Of a DNA stretch of 64,000 nt, positions 29,644-37,794 are shown in pieces. This DNA is from Alteromonas sp. V450. GTDB lineage: Bacteria; Pseudomonadota; Gammaproteobacteria; Enterobacterales; Alteromonadaceae. The stretch lies in assembly GCF_001885075.1 (NCBI RefSeq), contig NZ_MODU01000004.1, forward strand, positions 3,720,001-3,784,000, in the 5' to 3' direction. Position numbers and translations under genes: made by a program. Within the stretch, counting starts at the first letter, position 1; every line of letters starts with the position of its first letter. The notes beneath the pieces were generated by a model. The model was not told the DNA's origin and did not search any database. It saw only the letters and a list, made by a program, of their open reading frames with translations.

Positions 29644-31074
29644 TTAGCTTTCAAGCCTACTTAGTTCTGCGATAATTTGTTTGCCACTCTTAATGAATAC
29701 GGCACTTTTGCCAGGAAAGTCTGGTAAAGATTTAATCGCAGCTCGTGCGTCAGCGCTACTTTTGAAGGTCTGATTGTACACAACGACATACCATTGCCCA
29801 CCATAGCGCTCAGTTTCATATATACGCGTTGAAAGCGTTAAGTTATGGTCATTCAAGTATTGGGTGAGTACCGCTTTATTTTTCATGGCGATTAATTGAA
29901 TTGTAAACTCTTGCGCATTAATCCAATTTTGTTCAGTAGAAGGCGGCGGGACGCTTTCATTTTCGCTGTCAAACGTATCAACGTTATTTGTTTTTTCGGT
30001 ATTGCTCTGAGCTAAAGAGTTAACCTCTGAATCTAAAAGTGGCTTTTGCGCTATAGGTTGAGTTTCGCTATTTACGTTGTTAGCTGGTAAAGCAGATATA
30101 GCTGATTGCCAGTCCGTCACTAATGCACCTGATGTATTATTCTGTGTCGATTCGTCTTGCACTGCGATGCTGGTGTCGTCAGACTGAACTATTGATGTAG
30201 ACGGTTCCTTATAATCTTGGACAATTTCTATGTTGCTGAGTAGCGAGCGTTGTCGTGACTGATTTTCCGGCAAACCCTCAGTGTCATTAGCCACGCTTTC
30301 ATAGGCAGAGCCCGGAACCAGCAAATCTTCAGAAGGCGTTGCGTTGGTTACCTCTAAAGGTTGGAATAAAGGCGATAGCCTATCGCCATATTGCCAGTAA
30401 ATAAGACCAGCAAAGGTAGAGATAAAAACGAGTGCTACCAAGACATACAACGATCTGCTTTTTAGTAAGTTTCTTGATGAAGTCCCACTGTTTAGCTTTC
30501 TTTTATCAAGATGTGCTTGAAATGCTTCTCGGCGAGACGCGATCATTTTATCTAAGTCGGACTGGATGACTGGCGCAGCATTCATTACAGACTGACTGCT
30601 TATAATAAGTGGGGTTTCTGTATTTTTGGCCGGTAGCCACTGCTTGGCGTTTTCGGCCCAAGCGGTGTTAGCAAAAAGCAAAACATTGAGGTGCTGTTTA
30701 TTTCCCGCGAACCGACTTTGAAGAACAAGATCCCATAGTTCCTGCAGGATGATATCTGGCAAGTTGTGCGCTTGTGTTATAGCAATAAGAATTGGCCCGT
30801 TGTGGTTGTTCAGTTCACTGAGCAGTTCGTTTAAAGGACGAACGAAGCTTCCGACCACTTGTCCGAGCAACTGTCTGCAAAGCTGGCGACGGTAGTCTGA
30901 CAGATCCATCTCATCTTGCGCTGCTACATAGGCAATTTCGGTGTCATCATGCTGCTGAAAAACGAACGCTTCGAGTGTTTTTTGTTGTTCAGCTATTGAA
31001 TCTCCACTGACAAAAATCAGTTGAGAAGAATAATTTACCAGATATTCTAAACGTTCATGCAGTTCGTTGCGCAC
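29644..31074 (-). CDS. damX: DamX-like cell-division protein with SPOR domain
   Basis: 476 residues: a cytoplasmic N-terminal AAA-like region without a clear Walker A (about 1-150), one membrane helix (about 208-228), a long low-complexity Ser/Asn/Thr/Gln/Glu-rich periplasmic linker (about 240-385) and a C-terminal SPOR domain (about 387-470) that binds denuded septal peptidoglycan. Position between aroB and dam supports the name. A 296-bp gap to dam and 125 bp to aroB suggest separate promoters. I see nothing else recognisable in 29348-29643. Confidence 0.9.
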   Translation of the reverse strand: MRNELHERLEYLVNYSSQLIFVSGDSIAEQQKTLEAFVFQQHDDTEIAYVAAQDEMDLSDYRRQLCRQLLGQVVGSFVRPLNELLSELNNHNGPILIAITQAHNLPDIILQELWDLVLQSRFAGNKQHLNVLLFANTAWAENAKQWLPAKNTETPLIISSQSVMNAAPVIQSDLDKMIASRREAFQAHLDKRKLNSGTSSRNLLKSRSLYVLVALVFISTFAGLIYWQYGDRLSPLFQPLEVTNATPSEDLLVPGSAYESVANDTEGLPENQSRQRSLLSNIEIVQDYKEPSTSIVQSDDTSIAVQDESTQNNTSGALVTDWQSAISALPANNVNSETQPIAQKPLLDSEVNSLAQSNTEKTNNVDTFDSENESVPPPSTEQNWINAQEFTIQLIAMKNKAVLTQYLNDHNLTLSTRIYETERYGGQWYVVVYNQTFKSSADARAAIKSLPDFPGKSAVFIKSGKQIIAELSRLES

Positions 31075-31199
31075 TATAGCCGCCCTATTTACCAGCCTCA
31101 GAGAAGATAAAATTAGCCTACCGGTTGAATTGGCTAACGGTCATCATCTATTTTCTGTTGATTTTGCTCTACAGATGAAGCATTAAGCGGGTAAAAAAC

Positions 31200-32267
31200 T
31201 CAGGAGAGTATGTGCGTCAGTATGTCGTCAGTTACTTCTTTAGTAACGACAGCGCTTCCAATACCCTGTGGAATAACAAAGCGAATACTGCCTGCTTCCA
31301 CCTTTTTGTCTCGCTTCATATGCTTAACATAATCGTCTTTGCTCATCGAAGATGGCCCTTCGATAGGTAAGTCAAATGCTTCACATAGCTGAGTAACACG
31401 ACGGGTTTCCGACGCTGATTGCCACGCTAGTGCTTCTGCTACTTTACAAGCAATTATAGTACCAGCTGCAACAGCTTCACCATGTAGCCAATTGCCATAT
31501 CCCTGCTCGGCTTCAATGGCATGGCCAAATGTATGACCGAGATTTAGAATTGCGCGCAAACCGCCTTCACGTTCATCCTTCGCTACTACTTCGGCTTTAA
31601 TTTCACAGCATCGAAAGATTGTTTGAGACAGAACGTGCTCATCTAAAGACTTCAATGCGGTTACGTTTCGTTCAAGCCATGTGAAAAACGTCTCGTCATA
31701 AATAACGCCATATTTGATGACTTCTGCCATCCCAGCAGCGAATTCGCGAGAAGGAAGCGAAGAGAGCGACTTGGTATCTATTGCCACATACACAGGCTGA
31801 TAGAAAGCGCCTATCATATTCTTGCCAAGCGGGTGGTTTACAGCCGTTTTTCCACCTACAGATGAGTCCACTTGAGATAGTAGTGTGGTAGGCACCTGAA
31901 TGAATGGTACACCGCGTTGATATGTTGATGCGACAAATCCTGTTAGGTCTCCAATGACGCCTCCACCCAAAGCAATGAGTGTTGTATCTCGTGCAGCGTT
32001 TAGCTCCAACAATCGCGTCATTACAACTTCAAATTGTTCAAGATTTTTGTACTGTTCGCCATCAGGTAGGATGATTGACTCAACGTGAACGTTACCACAA
32101 GCCGCAATGGCTGTTTCTAGGTAAAGTGGAGCAACGGTTTCGTTTGTGACTATAACCGCAAGCGGCCCCTTGATATAGGGCTTGAAAAGGCCAGCTTGCG
32201 ACAGCAAGCCAGGTTCGATATCAATAGGGTAGCTACGGTCTCCAAGATCCACGGTTAAGGTTGACAT
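31200..32267 (-). CDS. aroB: 3-dehydroquinate synthase
   Basis: 355 residues. NAD+- and metal-dependent second step of the shikimate pathway. [32 protein letters not shown] and [11 protein letters not shown] contain the NAD-binding and metal (Glu/His) residues. It follows aroK after 30 bp on the same strand, as in most gammaproteobacteria. Confidence 0.97.
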   Translation of the reverse strand: MSTLTVDLGDRSYPIDIEPGLLSQAGLFKPYIKGPLAVIVTNETVAPLYLETAIAACGNVHVESIILPDGEQYKNLEQFEVVMTRLLELNAARDTTLIALGGGVIGDLTGFVASTYQRGVPFIQVPTTLLSQVDSSVGGKTAVNHPLGKNMIGAFYQPVYVAIDTKSLSSLPSREFAAGMAEVIKYGVIYDETFFTWLERNVTALKSLDEHVLSQTIFRCCEIKAEVVAKDEREGGLRAILNLGHTFGHAIEAEQGYGNWLHGEAVAAGTIIACKVAEALAWQSASETRRVTQLCEAFDLPIEGPSSMSKDDYVKHMKRDKKVEAGSIRFVIPQGIGSAVVTKEVTDDILTHILS

Positions 32268-32297
32268 GGGCGCAGCTACTCCTGTTGATTGATGGAT

Positions 32298-32813
32298 TTA
32301 TAAACCGATTTTACTGATTATTTGACTTGCCACTGCTCTTGCAGATTGGTCGTCTGTGTCAACAACATAGTCAGCAACTTCTTCGTAAAGAGGATTGCGC
32401 ATTTCAGCAAGCTCTCTAAGTACTTTTTCCGGGTCTTCATTTTGCAGTAAAGGACGGCGTTTATCGCGTTGTGTACGAGCCACTTGCTTGTCGATCGTTG
32501 TTTGCAAATAAACCACGATACCTCGTGCAGATAGACGATTACGTACAGCCTTAGTTACAATCGAGCCACCACCTGTTGCAAGCACAATTCCCTGTTTATC
32601 GGTCAGGTCATTAATGACTTGCTCTTCGCGTTTACGGAAACCATCTTCCCCTTCCAGATCAAAGATCCAGGCGATATCAGCTCCTGTGCGGCGCTCTATT
32701 TCCTGATCAGAGTCAAAAAAGTCTAAGTGAAGTTCGTCTGCCAGATGTCTACCGATGGTACTTTTGCCAGCACCCATTGGGCCAACTAAAAAGATATTAC
32801 GTTTTTCAGCCAT
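32298..32813 (-). CDS. aroK: Shikimate kinase I
   Basis: 171 residues. Phosphorylates shikimate with ATP. Walker [10 protein letters not shown] at 11-19, shikimate-binding [18 protein letters not shown] and the lid region RDKRRPLL are all present. It is first in the aroK-aroB pair. A strong terminator at 33036-33066, just after pilQ, separates it from the pil operon, so it must have its own promoter within 32814-33035. Confidence 0.97.
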   Translation of the reverse strand: MAEKRNIFLVGPMGAGKSTIGRHLADELHLDFFDSDQEIERRTGADIAWIFDLEGEDGFRKREEQVINDLTDKQGIVLATGGGSIVTKAVRNRLSARGIVVYLQTTIDKQVARTQRDKRRPLLQNEDPEKVLRELAEMRNPLYEEVADYVVDTDDQSARAVASQIISKIGL

Positions 32814-33035
32814 ATTTGCTTATATCACAACTTAATCATGTTAGGGGCAGTGCACTGTTGCCTTACCAGCCTACCCATTGACTCGTGCCTATTTAGTGTC
32901 CAATAAGCACCACTCCTTTAACCTCGCTAAAATTTCGAGGCGGGGATTATCTCAGTTTCATATAAGGCGTTGCAAGTCTTGTAACCAACAAATAGCCGAT
33001 CCCTTCAAATTTAGTTACAAAATTATCAGCAAGAA

Positions 33036-33066
33036 TAAAAAAAACGCGCATAAATGCGCGTTTTTT
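33036..33066 (-). terminator. Terminator between pilQ and aroK
   Basis: CGCGCA (33045-33050), loop TAAA, TGCGCG (33055-33060), flanked by A-runs and T-runs that extend the stem and give U-tracts on both strands. It lies about 20 bp past the pilQ stop and ends the pilMNOPQ transcript. Confidence 0.85.
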
Positions 33067-33084
33067 GTCAGTTTTAAAAACCAA

Positions 33085-34860
33085 TTAAAGTTTTTCTGTC
33101 ACTATCTTAGGCGTAACGAATATAAGTAGTTCTCTTTTTTCCTGTAGTTGAGACGTGTTTCTAAACAACGCGCCTACCACTGGAAGGTCTCCAAATAATG
33201 GTACTTTAGATACACCATCAGAACTCGTTTGTTGGAATATGCCTCCCAATACGATAGTTGCCCCGTTTTCAACCAGAACTTGCGTTTTGATCTCTTGGGT
33301 ATCAATCGCAACGGCTTCACCTGTTGATGTGCTTACAGTTTCACCCCGCGTATCCTGCGTAACGATTAAGTCTAAAATTATGCGGTTATCAGGCGTTATG
33401 TGTGGCGTCACTTTCAGTGAAAGAACGGCTTTTTTGAACGTAACAGCAGTAGCACCACTTGATGCTGCTTGTACGAAAGGAATTTCCGTACCTTGTTCAA
33501 TGTAAGCTTCGTGTTGGTTGGCCACAGTAATACGTGGACTGGCAATAATTTCACCTTTGTTCTCTGCTTCAAGCGCGGATAATTCTAAATCTAAAATGGT
33601 ACCGTCAATCAAGCTAGCAAGTTGAAATCCAATGGTACCGGCTGCGCCAGATACCGGTAGGTTTACATTTAAGCGCTGGTCGATTGGTGGCACTACCCCA
33701 CCGGCAATGGTGTTCGCTCCTTCAATTGTACCTGAAACACCGTTGTCATTTTGGCGGTCACTAAAGCCCCAACGAATACCAAGTTGCTCGTCAACATTGT
33801 CAAGGACAGTTACCATACGACTTTCAATAAGGACTTGTTTGACAGGGATATCAAGCACCTTAATCATTTTACGCGCTTCGTCTATCGACGCCAGTGTGTC
33901 TCGTATGATTAACGTATTTGTTCTCTCATCTACGGTTACACCGCCTCGGTCAGACAAGATACCGCCTTCAGGTGATTTTAGAATAGCGGCAAGTGACGAA
34001 GCCTTGGCATAATTAACCGCAATATCAACAGTTTGAAGGGGAGCTAACTCAGAAACTTGCTGTTGTGATTGTAAAGCTTGAGCCTCACGCGCTGATAATT
34101 CTTCAGCGGGTGCAATCAGCAAAATATTACCTTCTAGTCGCTTATCGAGGCCTTTGACCCTAAGGATCATATCAAGCGCTTGGTCCCAAGGTACGCCGGT
34201 TAGGCTAATCGTTACGTTGCCTGACACTGTATCTGTGGTCACTAGGTTAAAGCCGTTTACCTGTGCGATTAGCTGAAGTACCTGTCGTACAGGTACGTCT
34301 TGAAAGTCTAATGCAATAGGTTCACCGGTGTAGCGTTTTTCATTTTCGATAGACTCTTGCTGTTGCTCAGTCATAGGTTTTACTTGTAAGCGCAAAACAT
34401 TATCTACAATGGATTTTTCTACTACGACTCTACCTGAGTAATTTACTTCTACTCGTGCATCCGTCTTTTTCTGAAAGGTCTCTATTGTTGAGACAACCGT
34501 TCCAAAATTAGCAACATTAAGTTCGACGAGTTGGTCCTCTGCTAACTGCGTGTCCTCAATCGTGGCGACAAGCTTTCCCTGAGACTCGATCATCTGGACT
34601 TTCGGAGGCGCTCCTTCAAAAGTAATGAGTGTTACGGCTGTGTCTTTGCCAGCGAGCGTGAAATCGATATTCGTAATGGTCGACATGATAGGCTGCATCA
34701 CTGCACTTTTCTCTGGATCGACCAACGTAGCTTCCTGCTCTTGTGCCTTCAATGGTGATGCCATGACGGCAACAGACAAGACGGTGGTAGCGGCAGCAAG
34801 CCAATACCATTTTGGCACTTTACGATTCAGAGATTTGTTAAATATGTATCGTTCAGCCAT
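33085..34860 (-). CDS. pilQ: Type IV pilus secretin
   Basis: 591 residues. Outer-membrane ring through which the type IV pilus leaves the cell. Signal segment (about 18-40), an AMIN peptidoglycan-binding domain (about 60-150), an STN/N0 domain (LDFQDVPVRQVLQLIAQVNG), an N1/KH-like domain, and the C-terminal secretin domain with VPLFGDLPVVGALFRN and the ELLIFVTPKIV end. Shorter than Pseudomonas PilQ, probably with one AMIN domain. Last gene of pilM-N-O-P-Q, starting 2 bp after the pilP stop. Confidence 0.95.
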   Translation of the reverse strand: MAERYIFNKSLNRKVPKWYWLAAATTVLSVAVMASPLKAQEQEATLVDPEKSAVMQPIMSTITNIDFTLAGKDTAVTLITFEGAPPKVQMIESQGKLVATIEDTQLAEDQLVELNVANFGTVVSTIETFQKKTDARVEVNYSGRVVVEKSIVDNVLRLQVKPMTEQQQESIENEKRYTGEPIALDFQDVPVRQVLQLIAQVNGFNLVTTDTVSGNVTISLTGVPWDQALDMILRVKGLDKRLEGNILLIAPAEELSAREAQALQSQQQVSELAPLQTVDIAVNYAKASSLAAILKSPEGGILSDRGGVTVDERTNTLIIRDTLASIDEARKMIKVLDIPVKQVLIESRMVTVLDNVDEQLGIRWGFSDRQNDNGVSGTIEGANTIAGGVVPPIDQRLNVNLPVSGAAGTIGFQLASLIDGTILDLELSALEAENKGEIIASPRITVANQHEAYIEQGTEIPFVQAASSGATAVTFKKAVLSLKVTPHITPDNRIILDLIVTQDTRGETVSTSTGEAVAIDTQEIKTQVLVENGATIVLGGIFQQTSSDGVSKVPLFGDLPVVGALFRNTSQLQEKRELLIFVTPKIVTEKL

Positions 34861-34862
34861 GT

Positions 34863-35390
34863 TTACTCTCCCGCCTTAGATGCTGTATTCATTGTTGTTG
34901 TTTTCCTTTGCCAGCAGCCTGCACCATCTGGTAATAATTGCCTTATAGTAATTGAATCTGTATTAACCTGCGTAATAGTTCCATAAAACACGCCAATTCT
35001 GCTCCCTGTTTTGGCCTTGTGTAAAATCCCGTCGTTGCTTTGAATCAACGCCCACTTTTGGCCTTTAATTTCTATATTACCCATCAATTCTAACGCATCT
35101 AATCCATAAGCCTCTAATGGCTCTTTTGCTCTTTCAAAATTTGGCTCAGAGCAATTCTCTATCCGAGGCTTTTTCAAAGGCGCTGCTGCACCTTCAGGAA
35201 ATTTAAACGGGCTTTTAATATTGCTCGCAGTATACGCAAAAGGAGGCTGAGCTTTAAACTCTTCGTATGGCTCGATTTGCGGCTGCGCACGACTTTTTAC
35301 ATCCTGCGTGTAAGCTTGTAAATCATCTAGCTGCGGTGTGCAACCAGCTACTACGATAAGTGAGATTAGAGAAAGTGACTGACGTATCAT
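34863..35390 (-). CDS. pilP: Type IV pilus assembly lipoprotein
   Basis: 175 residues. Lipoprotein signal with lipobox VAGC (Cys16), a disordered Pro/Lys-rich linker, then the small beta-domain (LEAYGLDALELMGNI ... GSRIGVFYGTITQV) that joins the PilN/PilO alignment complex to the PilQ secretin. The start overlaps the pilO stop by one base (TAATG), implying coupled translation. Confidence 0.94.
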   Translation of the reverse strand: MIRQSLSLISLIVVAGCTPQLDDLQAYTQDVKSRAQPQIEPYEEFKAQPPFAYTASNIKSPFKFPEGAAAPLKKPRIENCSEPNFERAKEPLEAYGLDALELMGNIEIKGQKWALIQSNDGILHKAKTGSRIGVFYGTITQVNTDSITIRQLLPDGAGCWQRKTTTMNTASKAGE

Positions 35391-35998
35391 TAGTTACCCT
35401 CCGTTAGAATAGAGGTATTTTCAGAACGATACGTTTTCGCTTGTAGCCTAAGCGATAACTCTCCGTTTGAACGCTCAATTTCGAAGTCATGGAGTGTAAC
35501 GATTCGAGGCAAAGCCGCGATTTTAGAAGTAAACTCACCAAAGCTGTGATAGCCCCCACTTACTTCCATCTGAATAGGTAGTTCAGTGTAGAACTCTTTG
35601 GGAATTTCTTTTTCCCAATTGAGTAGCCTGAATGTTAATCCCGCTGAAGTCCCTACGTAGGTGATATCGTCTAGCAGGCCTGGCGTTTCATTGCTTGTAG
35701 GCAAGCTTCTTAACATCGATGAAAAGTCTTTCTTAATTTGCTCGAGTTGCTCTTCATAGGCTTTAAGGTTTGCTGCAATTCGATACTTTGCCTCAAACTG
35801 CAATTTAAGATCGCCTTCCTTCTTTTGAACAGATTCAAGTACCGGTAGTTTCGGATTAACTAAGCTGTAGTAACTCAACGCGCCCACAACAATTGATACA
35901 AAAATAGCCACAACAATACGAATTTCGTTTGGCCAAATTGCAATCTGTTCGAAGTCTAATTCATTTAATTCTTTTAGTTTTGTTACATCAAATTTCAT
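35390..35998 (-). CDS. pilO: Type IV pilus inner-membrane alignment protein
   Basis: 202 residues. Cytoplasmic N-terminus, one membrane helix (about 26-47), a periplasmic coiled coil (about 58-95) and a C-terminal ferredoxin-like domain (about 105-195), the standard PilO layout. It pairs with PilN and links PilM to PilP/PilQ. It starts 5 bp after pilN. Confidence 0.93.
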   Translation of the reverse strand: MKFDVTKLKELNELDFEQIAIWPNEIRIVVAIFVSIVVGALSYYSLVNPKLPVLESVQKKEGDLKLQFEAKYRIAANLKAYEEQLEQIKKDFSSMLRSLPTSNETPGLLDDITYVGTSAGLTFRLLNWEKEIPKEFYTELPIQMEVSGGYHSFGEFTSKIAALPRIVTLHDFEIERSNGELSLRLQAKTYRSENTSILTEGN

Positions 35999-36003
35999 AG
36001 CGC

Positions 36004-36579
36004 CTAGACTCCATTACCAGGCTCATTAACAGGAGCAATATTGGGGTTGATAGAAAACGTCAGTGTGAAGCTACTAATTGCTATTGCGTTCGTGTTATCC
36101 GATTTTATTGTAGATAACTCAGCGGCGACAAACGTATCAGAATCTTCCAGCGCACGCATAAAGTCGGACAGTCTGTTATTAGAGTCGCTCGTACCGTCAA
36201 TGCTAATGCGGTTGCCTGTTCGACGCATACTTTCGAATGTTACTCCTGCTGGAACGATAGACGCCAGTCTATCAAAAACGATCGGTGCTACGTTTCTATT
36301 GGCCTGAAGTTGTTCTATCAATGACATCCGTTGTTCGAGAGCATTCTTACTCTCTTTAATCTTTTTGATTTCGCCAATTTCAGCATCTAACGCTGCAATC
36401 TGCTCTTCAAGGAACTTATTACGTGAGTTTTGGTTTTCAATTTGCTGAGTAAAAGCCTGCGCAATAAACCAAAATACAAGTCCTACAATCACAGCTAGAG
36501 CAACTAAGCCCAATAGGTACTGTTTCTTCTGATGTTGACGTTGTTGTTCACGCCAAGGTAAGAGATTTATATGTGCCAT
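36004..36579 (-). CDS. pilN: Type IV pilus inner-membrane alignment protein
   Basis: 191 residues. The conserved N-terminal INLLPWRE motif that docks in PilM is at residues 4-11. A membrane helix (about 23-43), a periplasmic coiled coil (about 45-85) and a ferredoxin-like C-terminal domain follow. The gene overlaps the end of pilM by 13 bp. Confidence 0.95.
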   Translation of the reverse strand: MAHINLLPWREQQRQHQKKQYLLGLVALAVIVGLVFWFIAQAFTQQIENQNSRNKFLEEQIAALDAEIGEIKKIKESKNALEQRMSLIEQLQANRNVAPIVFDRLASIVPAGVTFESMRRTGNRISIDGTSDSNNRLSDFMRALEDSDTFVAAELSTIKSDNTNAIAISSFTLTFSINPNIAPVNEPGNGV

Positions 36580-37634
36580 GGTATAAAACTCCTGCTTGCT
36601 AACCCTGCGGCTATTGTTAGCTGCGGCGCAATCTTATTTAGCTTAGCTACGTCAAGCTTAGGGTTGATTGACATTCCTCTAAACGGATTGAAACTGGTGA
36701 CGTTCAACCCTAAGTCCTGGTTAAGAATATCAACGAGGGGGGCAATGTTTGCAGCACCACCACTTAGCAATATCTCGGTAGGGCGGTCGGCGTGTGTTGT
36801 ACTCATGTACATCTGTAATGCTCTATTAATGCTTTGCTGGAGATTAGAGGCAAACATTGGAAGCGTATCTTCCACCCAATTACCTGGCAGCGTCCCTTCC
36901 ATTAACTGACGTTCAGCAGTCTCACGCTCTATCATGTGAATGGCACTGATATCGCTGACCAGATTATTCAGTCCGAAAGAATGTTCTTTGGTGTAAATGG
37001 TATCGCCATTTTTTACAACACAAATCTGAAGCAGCGACGCACCAACGTTGATACAACAAACTGGCTTATCTTTGTCGCTATTTGAATGGAAAAAGTCAAT
37101 GGAATTACCTAACGCATAGTTTTCCATGTCAACGATTTTGGGTTCAAAATTCGCCTCCCTTGTTAATAGCAAGCGACTATCGACAAGATCTTTATGTGCT
37201 GCTGTGAGCAACACGTTCATTTTGCCTGTATGCGTTTTGCTGGGGCCCAACTTTTCGAAGTCTAAATACACTTCTTCAATTGGATAAGGGATCAAGCTAT
37301 CCGCTTCTATTTCAATCTGACTTTCCAGATCGTAGTCGTTTGGCTCGGGATCCATATATACTATTTTGCTTATTACTGAAGTCCCTGCTACAGCAATGTT
37401 TGCAAGCTTTGTTTTCGTTTTCAGTGCTTTGCGTATTTTTTTCAAAGCGACACTAATTGACTCGTAGTCTTTGATGTCACGCTCTGAAAATGCAATCTTA
37501 CTAATCGGTTCACAGGCATACCCCTGAAGTACGAACCCATCCTTAGTTTGCTCTAGCCACACCGCTTTTATTTGACGCGTGCCTATATCTAAGCCCACAA
37601 TGGGCGGCAGCTTTTTCTTAAACAGCGATTTCAT
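36567..37634 (-). CDS. pilM: Type IV pilus actin-like assembly ATPase
   Basis: 355 residues, cytoplasmic, FtsA/actin-like fold. Nucleotide-binding motifs GLDIGTRQIKAVWLE near the N-terminus, CINVGASLLQICVV in the middle and ILLSGGAANI near the C-terminus. It binds the PilN N-terminus to organise the pilus machine. First gene of pilMNOPQ, divergent from mrcA as in E. coli (hofM). Confidence 0.95.
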   Translation of the reverse strand: MKSLFKKKLPPIVGLDIGTRQIKAVWLEQTKDGFVLQGYACEPISKIAFSERDIKDYESISVALKKIRKALKTKTKLANIAVAGTSVISKIVYMDPEPNDYDLESQIEIEADSLIPYPIEEVYLDFEKLGPSKTHTGKMNVLLTAAHKDLVDSRLLLTREANFEPKIVDMENYALGNSIDFFHSNSDKDKPVCCINVGASLLQICVVKNGDTIYTKEHSFGLNNLVSDISAIHMIERETAERQLMEGTLPGNWVEDTLPMFASNLQQSINRALQMYMSTTHADRPTEILLSGGAANIAPLVDILNQDLGLNVTSFNPFRGMSINPKLDVAKLNKIAPQLTIAAGLASRSFIPWHI

Positions 37635-37687
37635 TTGCTATTGTCCAGTTTCAAAGGTAGTTGCTCTAAAGTACAATGTTACTGTAA

Positions 37688-37755
37688 TACGTTTATGCGT
37701 ATGGTTCTATAGATAACACATACGTATAAAAAATGAGATAAATCATACGTATAAA
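37688..37755. promoter_or_regulatory. Repeated ATACGTAT-type boxes between pilM and mrcA
   Basis: The 12-mer CATACGTATAAA occurs twice (37719-37730 and 37744-37755), 25 bp apart, each containing the palindrome ATACGTAT. A related imperfect copy, ATACGTTTATGCGTAT, is at 37688-37703. The array fills the divergent promoter region of pilMNOPQ and mrcA and may be a binding site for a regulator I cannot name, or carry extended -10 elements (TATAAA). Confidence 0.5.
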
Positions 37756-37794
37756 TTTTACATCAAATCAACAATTTTCTTGGTATTTGCTACA

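Noticed and set aside
33155..34012. Long plus-strand ORFs opposite pilQ
   Set aside because: They are antisense shadows of a well-supported secretin gene; no ribosome site or independent evidence.
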